DNA of 64,000 nt, taken from assembly GCF_001514265.1 (NCBI RefSeq), contig NZ_KQ948991.1, positions 492,684 through 556,683 of the forward strand, read 5' to 3'. The translations under genes were made by a program, and so were the position numbers. Below the pieces are notes generated by a model. That model searched no databases. It was not told where the DNA came from and worked only from the letters and a program-made list of their open reading frames with translations. This stretch comes from Streptomyces resistomycificus (GTDB lineage Bacteria; Actinomycetota; Actinomycetes; Streptomycetales; Streptomycetaceae). Positions 37,843 through 46,072 of this stretch are shown piece after piece; positions within the stretch are counted from its first letter, which is position 1, and each line of letters begins with the position of its first letter.

Positions 37843-37926
37843 GAACAACAGGCCTCACTGGTTCATGACCCCGAAGACATGGGAGGCTCTGTTCATTGCG
37901 AGCCTGAAGTCGAGGAGAGTGAATCC

Positions 37927-38952
37927 TTGCGGTCCAACGCCAACATCGCGGGACCGATGACCGATCCGGTCCCCGGTCCCCGTACCGAATCGATGGGGGA
38001 CGATGTTTCACGTGAAACACCGCCCCCCATGGACGACACTCCGATCGGTCGTGCTGCCCAACTTGCAGTGGAAGCTCTGGGGCGTGCCGGCGAGGGTCTG
38101 CCACGCCCCGACCAGACCCGGGTCATGGTGGTCGCCAACCAGAAGGGCGGGGTGGGCAAGACGACGACGACCGTCAACCTTGCTGCCTCGCTGGCCCTGC
38201 ATGGTGGCCGTGTCCTGGTGATCGACCTCGACCCCCAGGGCAACGCATCCACCGCGCTGGGGATCGACCACCACGCCGAAGTCCCGTCCATCTACGACGT
38301 GCTGGTCGACAGCAGGCCTCTCTCGGAGGTCGTCCAACCCGTCCCCGACGTCGAGGGTCTCTTCTGCGCCCCCGCCACCATCGATCTCGCCGGTGCGGAG
38401 ATCGAGCTGGTGTCCCTGGTCGCGAGAGAGAGCCGGCTCCAGCGGGCGATCCAGGCCTACGAACAGCCCCTGGACTACATCCTCATCGACTGCCCGCCCT
38501 CACTCGGCCTGTTGACCGTCAACGCACTGGTCGCCGGCCAGGAGGTCCTCATCCCGATCCAGTGTGAGTACTACGCACTGGAGGGTCTGGGCCAGCTGCT
38601 GCGCAACGTCGACCTCGTGCGGGGGCACCTCAACCCGGTCCTCCACGTATCGACGATCCTGCTCACCATGTACGACGGCCGGACGCGTCTGGCGTCCCAG
38701 GTCGCGGACGAGGTGCGCACCCACTTCGGCGACGAGGTGCTGCGGACGAGCATTCCCCGCTCGGTCCGTATCTCCGAGGCGCCGAGCTACGGGCAGACGG
38801 TGCTGACCTACGATCCAGGATCGAGCGGTGCCCTGTCCTATCTTGAGGCGGCGCGAGAAATCGCGTTGAAGGGTGTCGGCGTCTCCTACGACGCGACACA
38901 CGCGCACATCGGCGCACAGAGCGACCCGAGCATGGTGGAGGGGATCCAGTGA
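37927..38952 (+). CDS. parA: Chromosome-partitioning ATPase ParA
   Basis: A 341-residue Walker ATPase that positions ParB-bound origins. Deviant Walker A is NQKGGVGKTTTT; DLDPQGNASTAL and DYILIDCPPSLGLL follow. The frame is open back to 37705, but that stretch contains a parS site and DnaA boxes and a low-complexity sequence. I chose TTG at 37927, because GAGGAGA lies seven bases upstream; ATG at 37957 is the next option. A parS site is inside the gene and reads VSRET. Stop overlaps the parB start as GTGA. Confidence 0.93.
   Translation: MRSNANIAGPMTDPVPGPRTESMGDDVSRETPPPMDDTPIGRAAQLAVEALGRAGEGLPRPDQTRVMVVANQKGGVGKTTTTVNLAASLALHGGRVLVIDLDPQGNASTALGIDHHAEVPSIYDVLVDSRPLSEVVQPVPDVEGLFCAPATIDLAGAEIELVSLVARESRLQRAIQAYEQPLDYILIDCPPSLGLLTVNALVAGQEVLIPIQCEYYALEGLGQLLRNVDLVRGHLNPVLHVSTILLTMYDGRTRLASQVADEVRTHFGDEVLRTSIPRSVRISEAPSYGQTVLTYDPGSSGALSYLEAAREIALKGVGVSYDATHAHIGAQSDPSMVEGIQ
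38005..38018. promoter_or_regulatory. parS: parS site inside parA
   Basis: Perfect GTTTCACGTGAAAC within the N-terminal coding part of parA, giving residues SRET in frame. Confidence 0.93.
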
Positions 38953-40049
38953 GTGAGCGACGGAGGGGTTTGGGCCGTGGGCTCGGCGCACTGATCCCTG
39001 CTGCCCCGACGGAGAAGACGGTGCCTCCGGCCGGGCTGGGGGGTGTCGCTTCGACGTCCCCGACGGCTGTACCGATGCTTCCCTCCGAACGCGGGGTGGC
39101 CGCGGCGAAGGTGGCCACACTGCCGCCTGTTTCACATGAAACCGAGGAGCCGTCGACGAACGGTGCCGCGGAGGCGCCGGCGCCTCCCCCGGGTGCCTAC
39201 TTCGCGGAGCTCCCGCTTGACTCCATCAAGCCGAACCCGCGCCAGCCGCGCGAGGTGTTCGACGAGGACGCTCTTCAGGAGCTCGTCACCTCCATCAAGG
39301 AGGTCGGTCTTCTCCAGCCAGTCGTCGTCAGGCAACTCGGTCCGGCGCGCTACGAGCTCATCATGGGTGAGCGGCGCTGGCGGGCCTGCCGGGAGGCGGG
39401 ACTGGAGGCGATCCCGGCGATCGTCCGGGCCACGGACGACGAGAAGCTCCTCTTGGACGCCCTCCTGGAGAACCTTCACCGCGCCCAGCTGAACCCGCTG
39501 GAAGAGGCCGCCGCCTACGACCAGTTGCTGAAGGACTTCAACTGCACGCACGATCAGCTGGCGGACCGCATCGGCCGGTCCCGCCCGCAGGTCTCCAACA
39601 CCCTGCGTCTGCTGAAGCTCTCGCCCGCGGTGCAGCGGCGGGTGGCCGCCGGAGTCCTTTCGGCCGGACACGCGAGGGCGCTGCTCTCCGTCGACGACTC
39701 GGAGGAGCAGGACCGGCTGGCCCATCGGATCGTGGCCGAGGGTCTCTCGGTGCGGGCTGTCGAGGAGATCGTGACGCTCATGGGGTCTCGGCCTCAGTCG
39801 GCTCAGCGTTCGAAGGGCCCGAGGGCCGGCGCCAGGGTCTCACCGGCCCTGACCGACCTCGCGACCCGGCTCTCGGACAGGTTCGAGACTCGGGTGAAGG
39901 TCGATCTGGGGCAGAAGAAGGGCAAGATCACTGTCGAGTTCGCCTCGATGGAGGACCTTGAGCGGATCCTCAGCAGCCTCGCTCCCGGGGAGGGACCGGT
40001 CCTGCAGAAGAGCCTTCTGGACGATGACCCCGAGGAGTCGGAGGACTGA
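38949..40049 (+). CDS. parB: Chromosome-partitioning protein ParB
   Basis: A 366-residue CTP-dependent parS-binding clamp. After RRGLGRGLGALIP and a low-complexity stretch comes the ParB/Srx domain (SIKPNPRQPREVFDEDALQEL, MGERRWRACREAGL), the helix-turn-helix (TQDQLADRIGRSRPQVSNTLRLLKL region) and a C-terminal dimer domain. GTG at 38949 overlaps the parA stop. A perfect terminator follows. Confidence 0.97.
   Translation: MSERRRGLGRGLGALIPAAPTEKTVPPAGLGGVASTSPTAVPMLPSERGVAAAKVATLPPVSHETEEPSTNGAAEAPAPPPGAYFAELPLDSIKPNPRQPREVFDEDALQELVTSIKEVGLLQPVVVRQLGPARYELIMGERRWRACREAGLEAIPAIVRATDDEKLLLDALLENLHRAQLNPLEEAAAYDQLLKDFNCTHDQLADRIGRSRPQVSNTLRLLKLSPAVQRRVAAGVLSAGHARALLSVDDSEEQDRLAHRIVAEGLSVRAVEEIVTLMGSRPQSAQRSKGPRAGARVSPALTDLATRLSDRFETRVKVDLGQKKGKITVEFASMEDLERILSSLAPGEGPVLQKSLLDDDPEESED
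39129..39142. promoter_or_regulatory. One-mismatch parS-like site inside parB
   Basis: GTTTCACATGAAAC differs from parS at one central base (G to A), which breaks the palindrome. Confidence 0.5.
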
Positions 40050-40086
40050 TCCTTCGACAGGCGGGGCAATCTCGTTCGGCTGTCGG

Positions 40087-40124
40087 AGCGGGCCGTGTCC
40101 GGTGGGTACCGGACACGGCCCGCT
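40087..40124 (+). terminator. Terminator after parB
   Basis: A perfect 17-bp stem, 40087-40103 with 40108-40124, loop GGGT, followed by CCTTTGC. Confidence 0.88.
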
Positions 40125-40228
40125 CCTTTGCTTTCAGGCGGTATCGGTCGAATCGCATCGTGGATACGATGCGATCGGGTATGGCGCACATCCACCCGGC
40201 AGCACCTCTGAGGGGAGTGGCAGGGGCT

Positions 40229-40486
40229 ATGCGAACGGTGAGCCGCACCGGAATGGTGAGCGCGGGCCTGGGCTTGGGTGCGGTCGGCGGGTTCGTCGGC
40301 AGCCTGCTCAGGGAACGGAGCGCTCTGACGGCCGCCCGCGACGCGGCGGGCGAGGGAAGCGAGGAACAGCCTTCATGGGGCGTCGGCTCGTACCGCTCAC
40401 GCTGGACAACCTTCAGGACCTTCCCACGCGCTGTCGCACGTGCGTCTTCTGGGAGTTGGACCCCGTCAGCGGCGAAGCAGCGGTAA
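40229..40486 (+). CDS. Possible small membrane-associated protein overlapping the GNAT gene
   Basis: An 85-codon frame starting at ATG 40229, with AGGGG close upstream. Residues 8-28 (GMVSAGLGLGAVGGFVGSLL) are Gly-rich and hydrophobic. Third-position GC is high until the frame enters the acetyltransferase gene at 40375, after which it falls. The 112-base overlap makes it doubtful; a real gene here would be short and coupled to the next one. No family recognised. Confidence 0.3.
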   Translation: MRTVSRTGMVSAGLGLGAVGGFVGSLLRERSALTAARDAAGEGSEEQPSWGVGSYRSRWTTFRTFPRAVARASSGSWTPSAAKQR

Positions 40487-40992
40487 AAGCCGGCACCGCT
40501 GCCCTGGAGAAGGAAGCCTGGATCTCCGCAGTCCTGCTCGACTGGGGCTCCTGCGGCAGGGTCGTGTACGTCGACGAGGTGCCGGTCGGCTTCGTGCTCT
40601 ATGCCCCTCCGGCCTACGTGCCCCGCTCGACGGCGTTCCCCACCAGCCCTGTCTCGCCAGACGCCGTACAGCTGATGACCTCGTTCATCATGCCGGGCTA
40701 TCAGGGGCAGGGGCTGGGCAGAGTGATGGTCCAGACGGTCGCCAAGGATCTGCTGCGGCGCGGGTTCAAGGCGATCGAGGCTTTCGGGGACGCGCGCTGG
40801 AAGGAGCCCGCCTGTCTCCTGCCCGCCGACCATCTTCTCGCGGTGGGTTTCAAGACGGTGCGGCCGCATCCCACGTATCCGCGACTGAGGCTGGAGCTGC
40901 GAACCACGCTCTCCTGGAAGGAGGACGTGGAGATGGCACTGGACCGGCTCCTGGGCGCAGTGCAGAAGGAACCGGTACTGCGCCCGTTGTGA
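40375..40992 (+). CDS. GNAT-family N-acetyltransferase
   Basis: A 205-residue acetyl-CoA-dependent acyltransferase. The acetyl-CoA loop is MPGYQGQGLGRVMVQ (about residues 102-116), preceded by a beta strand PVGFVLYAPPAY. ATG at 40375 has GAGGAA nine bases upstream. Substrate unknown. The same gene follows parB in many Streptomyces. It converges on trxA with a shared terminator. Confidence 0.88.
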   Translation: MGRRLVPLTLDNLQDLPTRCRTCVFWELDPVSGEAAVKAGTAALEKEAWISAVLLDWGSCGRVVYVDEVPVGFVLYAPPAYVPRSTAFPTSPVSPDAVQLMTSFIMPGYQGQGLGRVMVQTVAKDLLRRGFKAIEAFGDARWKEPACLLPADHLLAVGFKTVRPHPTYPRLRLELRTTLSWKEDVEMALDRLLGAVQKEPVLRPL

Positions 40993-41010
40993 CGGGCAGG
41001 GAAAGAAAAC

Positions 41011-41045
41011 CGAATGGGCCGGCCCATCAAGGGCCGGCCCATTCG
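41011..41045. terminator. Shared terminator between the GNAT gene and trxA
   Basis: A perfect 15-bp stem, CGAATGGGCCGGCCC at 41011-41025 with 41031-41045, loop ATCAA, between convergent genes. Confidence 0.88.
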
Positions 41046-41046
41046 T

Positions 41047-41060
41047 GTTTCACGTGAAAC
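41047..41060. promoter_or_regulatory. parS: parS site between terminator and trxA
   Basis: Perfect GTTTCACGTGAAAC, one base after the terminator stem and one base before the trxA stop codon. Confidence 0.93.
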
Positions 41061-41061
41061 G

Positions 41062-41394
41062 TCACTCGGCGATGAAGTCCTCGAGGTCACGGACGATCGC
41101 GGCCTTCGGCTTCGCGCCGACGATGGTCTTGGCGACCTCGCCGCGCTGGTACACGTTCAGGGTCGGGATGGACATGACGCCGTACTTGGCGGCCGTACCC
41201 GGGTTCTCGTCGATGTTCAGCTTGACGACCTCGATCTTGTCGCCGTACTCGGCGGCGATCGCCTCGAGGGACGGCGCGATCTGACGGCACGGGCCGCACC
41301 AGGCGGCCCAGAAGTCCACCAGGACGGGCTTGTCGCTCTTGAGGACGTCCTGCTCGAAGGAATCGTCGGTGACATTCTTGAGGGTGCCGGCCAC
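41062..41394 (-). CDS. trxA: Thioredoxin
   Basis: A 110-residue disulfide reductase with the active site FWAAWCGPCRQIAP and cis-proline SIPTL. GTG at 41394 has AAGGAG upstream. It follows trxB after 46 bases and is part of its operon. Confidence 0.97.
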   Translation of the reverse strand: MAGTLKNVTDDSFEQDVLKSDKPVLVDFWAAWCGPCRQIAPSLEAIAAEYGDKIEVVKLNIDENPGTAAKYGVMSIPTLNVYQRGEVAKTIVGAKPKAAIVRDLEDFIAE

Positions 41395-41440
41395 GGCGGG
41401 CTCCTTAACTGGTTGGTGCGGTGAGGGGGAGGGAGGGGGA

Positions 41441-42409
41441 TCAGACGGAGGTCTTCTCAGGCTCGGCCTGCTCCTCGTCCGCGAGGGCGGCGAGGAAGCG
41501 CTCGGCGTCCAGGGCGGCGGAACAGCCGGTGCCGGCCGCGGTGATCGCCTGGCGGTAGGTGTGGTCGACCACGTCACCGGCGGCGAAGACACCGGTCAGG
41601 TTCGTCCGCGTGGAGGGCGCCTCCACCTTCAGGTAGCCCTCCTCGTCCAGGTCCAGCTGGCCCTTGAAGAGCTCGGTGCGCGGGTCGTGGCCGATCGCGA
41701 TGAACAGGCCGGTCACCGGGAGGTCCGAGAGCTCGCCGGTCTTGAGGTTACGCAGCTTCAGACCGGCCAGCTTCTGGTCGCCCTGGACCTCGGCGACCTC
41801 GCTGTCCCACACGAACTTGATCTTCGGGTCGGCGAAGGCACGCTCCTGCATCGCCTTGGAGGCGCGCAGGGTGTCGCGGCGGTGGACGATCGTCACGGAC
41901 TTGGCGAAGCGGGAGAGGAAGGTGGCCTCCTCCATCGCGGTGTCGCCGCCGCCGATCACGGCGATGTCCTGGTCCTTGAAGAAGAACCCGTCACAGGTGG
42001 CGCACCAGGAGACACCGCGGCCGGAGAGGGCGTCCTCGTTCGGAAGGCCGAGCTTGCGGTGCTGCGAGCCGGTCGTGACGATGACGGCCTTCGCCTTGTG
42101 GATGGTGCCCGCGGTGTCGGTGACGGTCTTGATCTCTCCGGTCAGGTCGACGGAGACGACATCGTCCGGGATCAGCTCGGCGCCGAAGCGCTCGGCCTGG
42201 CCCCGCATGTTGTCCATGAGCTCCGGGCCCATGATGCCGTCCTGGAAGCCGGGGAAGTTCTCCACCTCGGTGGTGTTCATCAGCGCGCCACCCGCGGTGA
42301 CGGCGCCCTCGAAGACCAGCGGCTTCAGCGACGCGCGCGCGGTGTAGAGCGCCGCCGTGTAGCCGGCGGGCCCGGAGCCGATGATGATCACGTTTCGGAC
42401 GTCGCTCAC
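41441..42409 (-). CDS. trxB: Thioredoxin reductase
   Basis: A 322-residue FAD/NADPH enzyme that reduces thioredoxin. FAD motif IIIGSGPAGYTAA, redox pair WCATCDG, NADPH motif GGGDTAMEEA and the FAD motif GVFAAGDVVD are present. GTG at 42409 has GAGGAA upstream and gives the family length. A SigR-type promoter lies 71 bases upstream. Confidence 0.97.
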   Translation of the reverse strand: MSDVRNVIIIGSGPAGYTAALYTARASLKPLVFEGAVTAGGALMNTTEVENFPGFQDGIMGPELMDNMRGQAERFGAELIPDDVVSVDLTGEIKTVTDTAGTIHKAKAVIVTTGSQHRKLGLPNEDALSGRGVSWCATCDGFFFKDQDIAVIGGGDTAMEEATFLSRFAKSVTIVHRRDTLRASKAMQERAFADPKIKFVWDSEVAEVQGDQKLAGLKLRNLKTGELSDLPVTGLFIAIGHDPRTELFKGQLDLDEEGYLKVEAPSTRTNLTGVFAAGDVVDHTYRQAITAAGTGCSAALDAERFLAALADEEQAEPEKTSV

Positions 42410-42479
42410 GGCTTGGTTCCTCGTCTCTGGACTGCGTCGTAGGTCCGGGGGAGCTCCTTTCAGAACTCTCACCCCACCC

Positions 42480-42506
42480 AACGGATCCTAAGGGGCGCGC
42501 ATTCCC
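42480..42506 (-). promoter_or_regulatory. SigR-type promoter of trxBA
   Basis: On the reverse strand GGGAAT (42506-42501), exactly 18 bases, then GTT (42482-42480). This fits the GGAAT-N18-GTT consensus of SigR, the thiol-oxidative stress sigma factor, and trxBA is a classic SigR target in S. coelicolor. Confidence 0.88.
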
Positions 42507-42577
42507 GCTGTGTCCGGGCACACGGGGTTGCGACACGGTACGGGATACCACGCAGGAAGGAGACGAAGCGTGCGGGC

Positions 42578-43519
42578 TCAGTACTGTGTGTAGGACTGCC
42601 TCAGCAGGACCTTGGCAGGGCCGGCGGAGCGGTCGGTGACACACGTCTTGTCCATGATGTAGGCGGTGACCCGAGTGCCGCCGGGGTTGTCCGGCAGCAC
42701 CACGAGCATGGCGGCCGTTCCCTTGTAGATGCCCTCTGCTGTCGCGAGCGCGTCATCGCTGCGGCCGGTGCCCTTCTGGACACAGCTGGGAACCGAGGGA
42801 TCGATCAGGACCTTGTTGTTCGGTGCGGCGCTCCCGGGGACGGACTCCATACCCAGGCTGTTCGGGGAGCGGGATCCGCTCGACGCGCTCTTGCTCTTGG
42901 CAAGGAGATCGGAGACCTCCTTCTCCAGGGTGCTTTCGGAGAAGGTGTCCGCAGAGGTGGACTGCTGCCCCTGCGCCTCGGGTCCCGGCGGCTTGCCGTC
43001 GCTGAGCGAGGACAGCAACACGGAGCCGAAGCCCAGCGCGGCGGCCGTGAACACGGCGCCCAGGACGACGCCCCTGCGCCGGTTGCTCTTCCGGCGATCC
43101 TTTCGGCCAGGTCCTGTGTTCGAGGTGCGGGCACGACCCACGGGACGGTCCGCCGTCGCTGACGTTTCACGTGAAACACGCGCGTCGTCGTCCGTACCGG
43201 TCACGCTCGTAGTCGTGGGGCCGGCGACGGACGCCAGCGGTGCATCGACGGCGTCGGGTGCTGTGGCGTGCAGCAGGGCTTCCGCGGCGAGGGCGGCGTC
43301 GATCCGTCCGGCGACGTCGGCGGGCATGCGCGGGGGGCCTGGCAGAGTGCCGAGCAGCCCCCTGATCTCCTCCAGCGAGGCGTGGACGTCGGCGCAGAGC
43401 TCACACTCGTCCAGATGCCGCCGTACGTCCGCGGTCCGGGACGGCGTGAGAAGGCCTTCGGTGAGGTCGGAGATCTCCGCGACATCCGGGTGCCCGGCTG
43501 TGTCTGTCGTGGATGTCAC
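42578..43519 (-). CDS. Anti-sigma factor, zinc-finger type, single membrane pass
   Basis: A 313-residue protein. The N-terminus has a ZAS-like cluster (VRRHLDECELCADVH, about residues 31-47) that should bind the sigma factor. One membrane helix follows near residues 150-170 (GVVLGAVFTAAALGFGSVLL), then an outer domain ending VLLRQSYTQY. GTG at 43519 overlaps the sigM stop (GTGA). It corresponds by position to the anti-SigM of mycobacteria. A parS site lies inside it and reads VSRET. Confidence 0.88.
   Translation of the reverse strand: MTSTTDTAGHPDVAEISDLTEGLLTPSRTADVRRHLDECELCADVHASLEEIRGLLGTLPGPPRMPADVAGRIDAALAAEALLHATAPDAVDAPLASVAGPTTTSVTGTDDDARVSRETSATADRPVGRARTSNTGPGRKDRRKSNRRRGVVLGAVFTAAALGFGSVLLSSLSDGKPPGPEAQGQQSTSADTFSESTLEKEVSDLLAKSKSASSGSRSPNSLGMESVPGSAAPNNKVLIDPSVPSCVQKGTGRSDDALATAEGIYKGTAAMLVVLPDNPGGTRVTAYIMDKTCVTDRSAGPAKVLLRQSYTQY
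43164..43177. promoter_or_regulatory. parS: parS site inside the anti-sigma gene
   Basis: Perfect GTTTCACGTGAAAC in the region coding for the linker before the membrane helix. Confidence 0.93.
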
Positions 43520-44241
43520 GCTCGCCCACCTCCGCCCTTCACTGCGGCTGAATCACTAGGACCTGTGTCCGGCGGACCCGTACGAGGGGGTCCCGCTGCG
43601 GGTGGGACGGATGTCCCCTGCGTCCGGTTCCGCCCCGCGTCCTCTTCTTTGCCGACACCACTGTTTTCGGGCCGCAGATGCTTGAGCAGGGGCAGGAGTC
43701 TGGCGCGGCCGCGGGCACAGCGGCTCTTCACCGTGCCGGTCGGCACGTCGAGCACCCGAGCGGCCTCGGCTACCGGGTAGCCCTGCATGTCGACGAGGAC
43801 GAGAGCTGCCCGCTGGTCGGGCGGGAGGGTGCCGAGCGCCTCCAGCAGCTGACGGTGGAGGTCGTTGCGTTCCGCGGGCGCCGAGGCCGACTCGTGCGGC
43901 TCCAGGAGTTGCTCCAGGCGCTCGGTGTCGTCGACGGGAGACGTCTTGCGGGAGGCAGCCTTGCGGGCCCGATCGAGGCAGGCGTTCACCGTGATCCGGT
44001 GCAGCCACGTCGTGACGGCCGACTGGCCCCGGAAGGTGTGGGCGGCCCGGTAGGCGGAGACCAGGGCGTCCTGGACGGCGTCAGCGGCCTCCTCGCGGTC
44101 CCCCAGGGTCCGCAGGGCCACGGCCCAGAGCCGGTCGCGGTGCCGGCGCACGAGCTCACCGAAGGCGTCGGGATCGCCCTCGACGTGACGGGCCAGGAGG
44201 TCCCGATCGCTCGTGTCGCCGTACGCGGTGCCATCTGCCAT
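43516..44241 (-). CDS. sigM: ECF RNA polymerase sigma factor SigM
   Basis: A 241-residue ECF sigma factor. Region 2 shows FGELVRRHRDRLWAVALRTL and EEAADAVQDALVSAYRAAH; region 4 shows LPPDQRAALVLVDMQGYPVAEAARVLDVPTGTVKSR. ATG at 44241 has GAGGGGG upstream. The gene set sigM, anti-sigma, trxB, trxA matches Mycobacterium tuberculosis. The C-terminal 60 residues are a low-complexity extension. S. coelicolor literature uses the name SigM for another locus as well, so the symbol follows the mycobacterial one. Confidence 0.92.
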   Translation of the reverse strand: MADGTAYGDTSDRDLLARHVEGDPDAFGELVRRHRDRLWAVALRTLGDREEAADAVQDALVSAYRAAHTFRGQSAVTTWLHRITVNACLDRARKAASRKTSPVDDTERLEQLLEPHESASAPAERNDLHRQLLEALGTLPPDQRAALVLVDMQGYPVAEAARVLDVPTGTVKSRCARGRARLLPLLKHLRPENSGVGKEEDAGRNRTQGTSVPPAAGPPRTGPPDTGPSDSAAVKGGGGRA

Positions 44242-44261
44242 CGGGCCCCCTCCCCTCGTCG

Positions 44262-45953
44262 TCAGCTGGTCACCTTGATGTCCGCGACCCGACCTCGCCA
44301 CTCGCCGTCGATCTGCGGCAGTTTGGTCAGCCAGACCAGAAGGTAGCGGGACTTGAGGGACTTGTCGGGGGTGAGGGCCACGGTGGTGCCACTGCCTTCG
44401 GTGACCTTGGAGTAGGCGTCGAAGGACGTGGGCTGAGAACCCTCGTCACCGGAAGCGGCGCGGAGCTCCACGGATGTGTTGCCCACGAAGGACACCGTCA
44501 CCTTCCCGACCTCCTGGACCTTGCCGAGGTCAAGGATGACGCCGACGCCGGACTTCAGCCGCCCGAAGTCGGAACTCAGGTAGTAGTCCGTCTGCCAGTA
44601 CGTGGTGGGCGAGTTGTCGTAGACCTTGCCTATGTCGCCGGGCTTCTCGGACCCGTCGGCGCCGAAGGGGTCGAAGTCCTGGGCACTCCTGATGGCGATC
44701 GGAGCGCTCGCCGGCTTCGTCGGGGCCTTGTCGCCCCCGTCCGTCGTCTGCGTCTGGTTGGTCTCCTCGGACTTCCCGCCCTGGTCCATGAGCGCGTCCG
44801 CCAACTGCCAGCTTCCGAGGCCCAGAGCGGCGATCAGCAGGCCCGAGACGGCCCACTTCAACGCCCTGCCCGTGCGGCTCTCCAACGGGGACGGAGGAGT
44901 GGGCACCGGCTGGGTGACGCCCGGATGGGGCGACTGCCGGCCGTACGTGCCCTGCTGGTACGTCGTGCGCTGGTAGTCCGGCGGGGCGGTGAACGCCGGC
45001 TCCGGCGGGCGGATGCGGGGCATCTCGCCGATGGCTTTCACCAGCTCCTCGGGCGTGGTGCACGGGGATTCGTGACGGGACGCCGTGGCACCGTCGTTGG
45101 CGAGCGCCCGCATGGACAGCTCGGACAGGCCGCGGTGGACCCCGGCGCGCACCTGGTCGGGTGCGATGAGGCCGATGTCCTTGGGCAGCCCGGACAGGCC
45201 GTACGCGTCGCTCTCGTAGGGCCAGCGCTGCGTGAGGGCCGCGTACAGCAGGGCGCCGATCGCCTCCGTGTCCGTACGCTGCGGGGTTTCGGAGGTGACA
45301 CCGCGCAGGGCGGCGTTCACGGCGAGGCCGCGGATGCGCCACTGTCCGGTCGACGTGCGCAGCACGGCGTTGGGGTTCAGGCGCAGATGGGCCAGACCCT
45401 CGCGGTGGGCGGCGGCCATGGCGGAGGAGATCTGGCTGACCAACTGGTAGGCGTCGTACACCTCCAGCGGGCCGGCGGCGAGCAGGGTCGTCAGCTCGGT
45501 GGCGTCGGGCAGCCACTCGTGGACGACGTAGACGAGGTCGTTCTCCTCGACTGCGTCGAGGACTTGGACGAAGCGGGGATCACCCAGCAACGCGGAGGAG
45601 CGGGCGGCGGCCAGCACCGAACGGGCTCGTGCGTGGTCGGCGGGCAGGAGGTGGACGCCGACGGCGCGACGCAGTTTCTCGTCCACGGCTCGCCAACTGC
45701 TGAATCCGTCCAGACGGGTGACGCACTCCTCGAGCCGGTAGCGTCTGGCGAGTTTGTGTCCGCTGTGCAGTTCCGGCGGTGAGGCCTTCCCGGAACTCTC
45801 GGTCCCGCCACTCCCCTGTGCCTCGACGTCTTCCGTGTCCCGCTCCCGGTTCTTGGCCACCCCGTCGGCCGTGGACTGGTCCGCCTTGGCGGTCAGCGGC
45901 TCGTCACCGCTGTTGTCTGCCACGTCGACGGCAGCCGTGCTCCGTTCCGCCAC
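44262..45953 (-). CDS. Pseudokinase with membrane helix and galactose-binding-like outer domain
   Basis: A 563-residue protein. After an acidic N-terminus, about residues 65-310 follow the kinase fold (YRLEECVTRLDGFSSWRAVDEKLRRAVGVHLL, LVYVVHEWLPDATEL) but the HRD and DFG motifs are lost (HLRLNPNAVL, IRGLAVNAAL), so no phosphotransfer is expected. One membrane helix (KWAVSGLLIAALGLGSWQLA) is followed by an outer domain like a discoidin/galactose-binding fold (YDNSPTTYWQTDYY, VTVSFVGNTSVELR). In M. tuberculosis the same two domains are fused to MurJ; here they form a separate gene just downstream of murJ. GTG at 45953 is chosen for its AGGGA site; ATG at 45974 is alternative. Confidence 0.87.
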   Translation of the reverse strand: MAERSTAAVDVADNSGDEPLTAKADQSTADGVAKNRERDTEDVEAQGSGGTESSGKASPPELHSGHKLARRYRLEECVTRLDGFSSWRAVDEKLRRAVGVHLLPADHARARSVLAAARSSALLGDPRFVQVLDAVEENDLVYVVHEWLPDATELTTLLAAGPLEVYDAYQLVSQISSAMAAAHREGLAHLRLNPNAVLRTSTGQWRIRGLAVNAALRGVTSETPQRTDTEAIGALLYAALTQRWPYESDAYGLSGLPKDIGLIAPDQVRAGVHRGLSELSMRALANDGATASRHESPCTTPEELVKAIGEMPRIRPPEPAFTAPPDYQRTTYQQGTYGRQSPHPGVTQPVPTPPSPLESRTGRALKWAVSGLLIAALGLGSWQLADALMDQGGKSEETNQTQTTDGGDKAPTKPASAPIAIRSAQDFDPFGADGSEKPGDIGKVYDNSPTTYWQTDYYLSSDFGRLKSGVGVILDLGKVQEVGKVTVSFVGNTSVELRAASGDEGSQPTSFDAYSKVTEGSGTTVALTPDKSLKSRYLLVWLTKLPQIDGEWRGRVADIKVTS

Positions 45954-46072
45954 CGTCGTTCCCTGCCTCCCCATTCATTGCGCGTCGTGCGACGCAGAAA
46001 CCAATTGTGCCCACAGTCCGCCGCTATGCACGACACACGGTGGCGGACGATGGTTGTGCGCGTACCCCCGCC

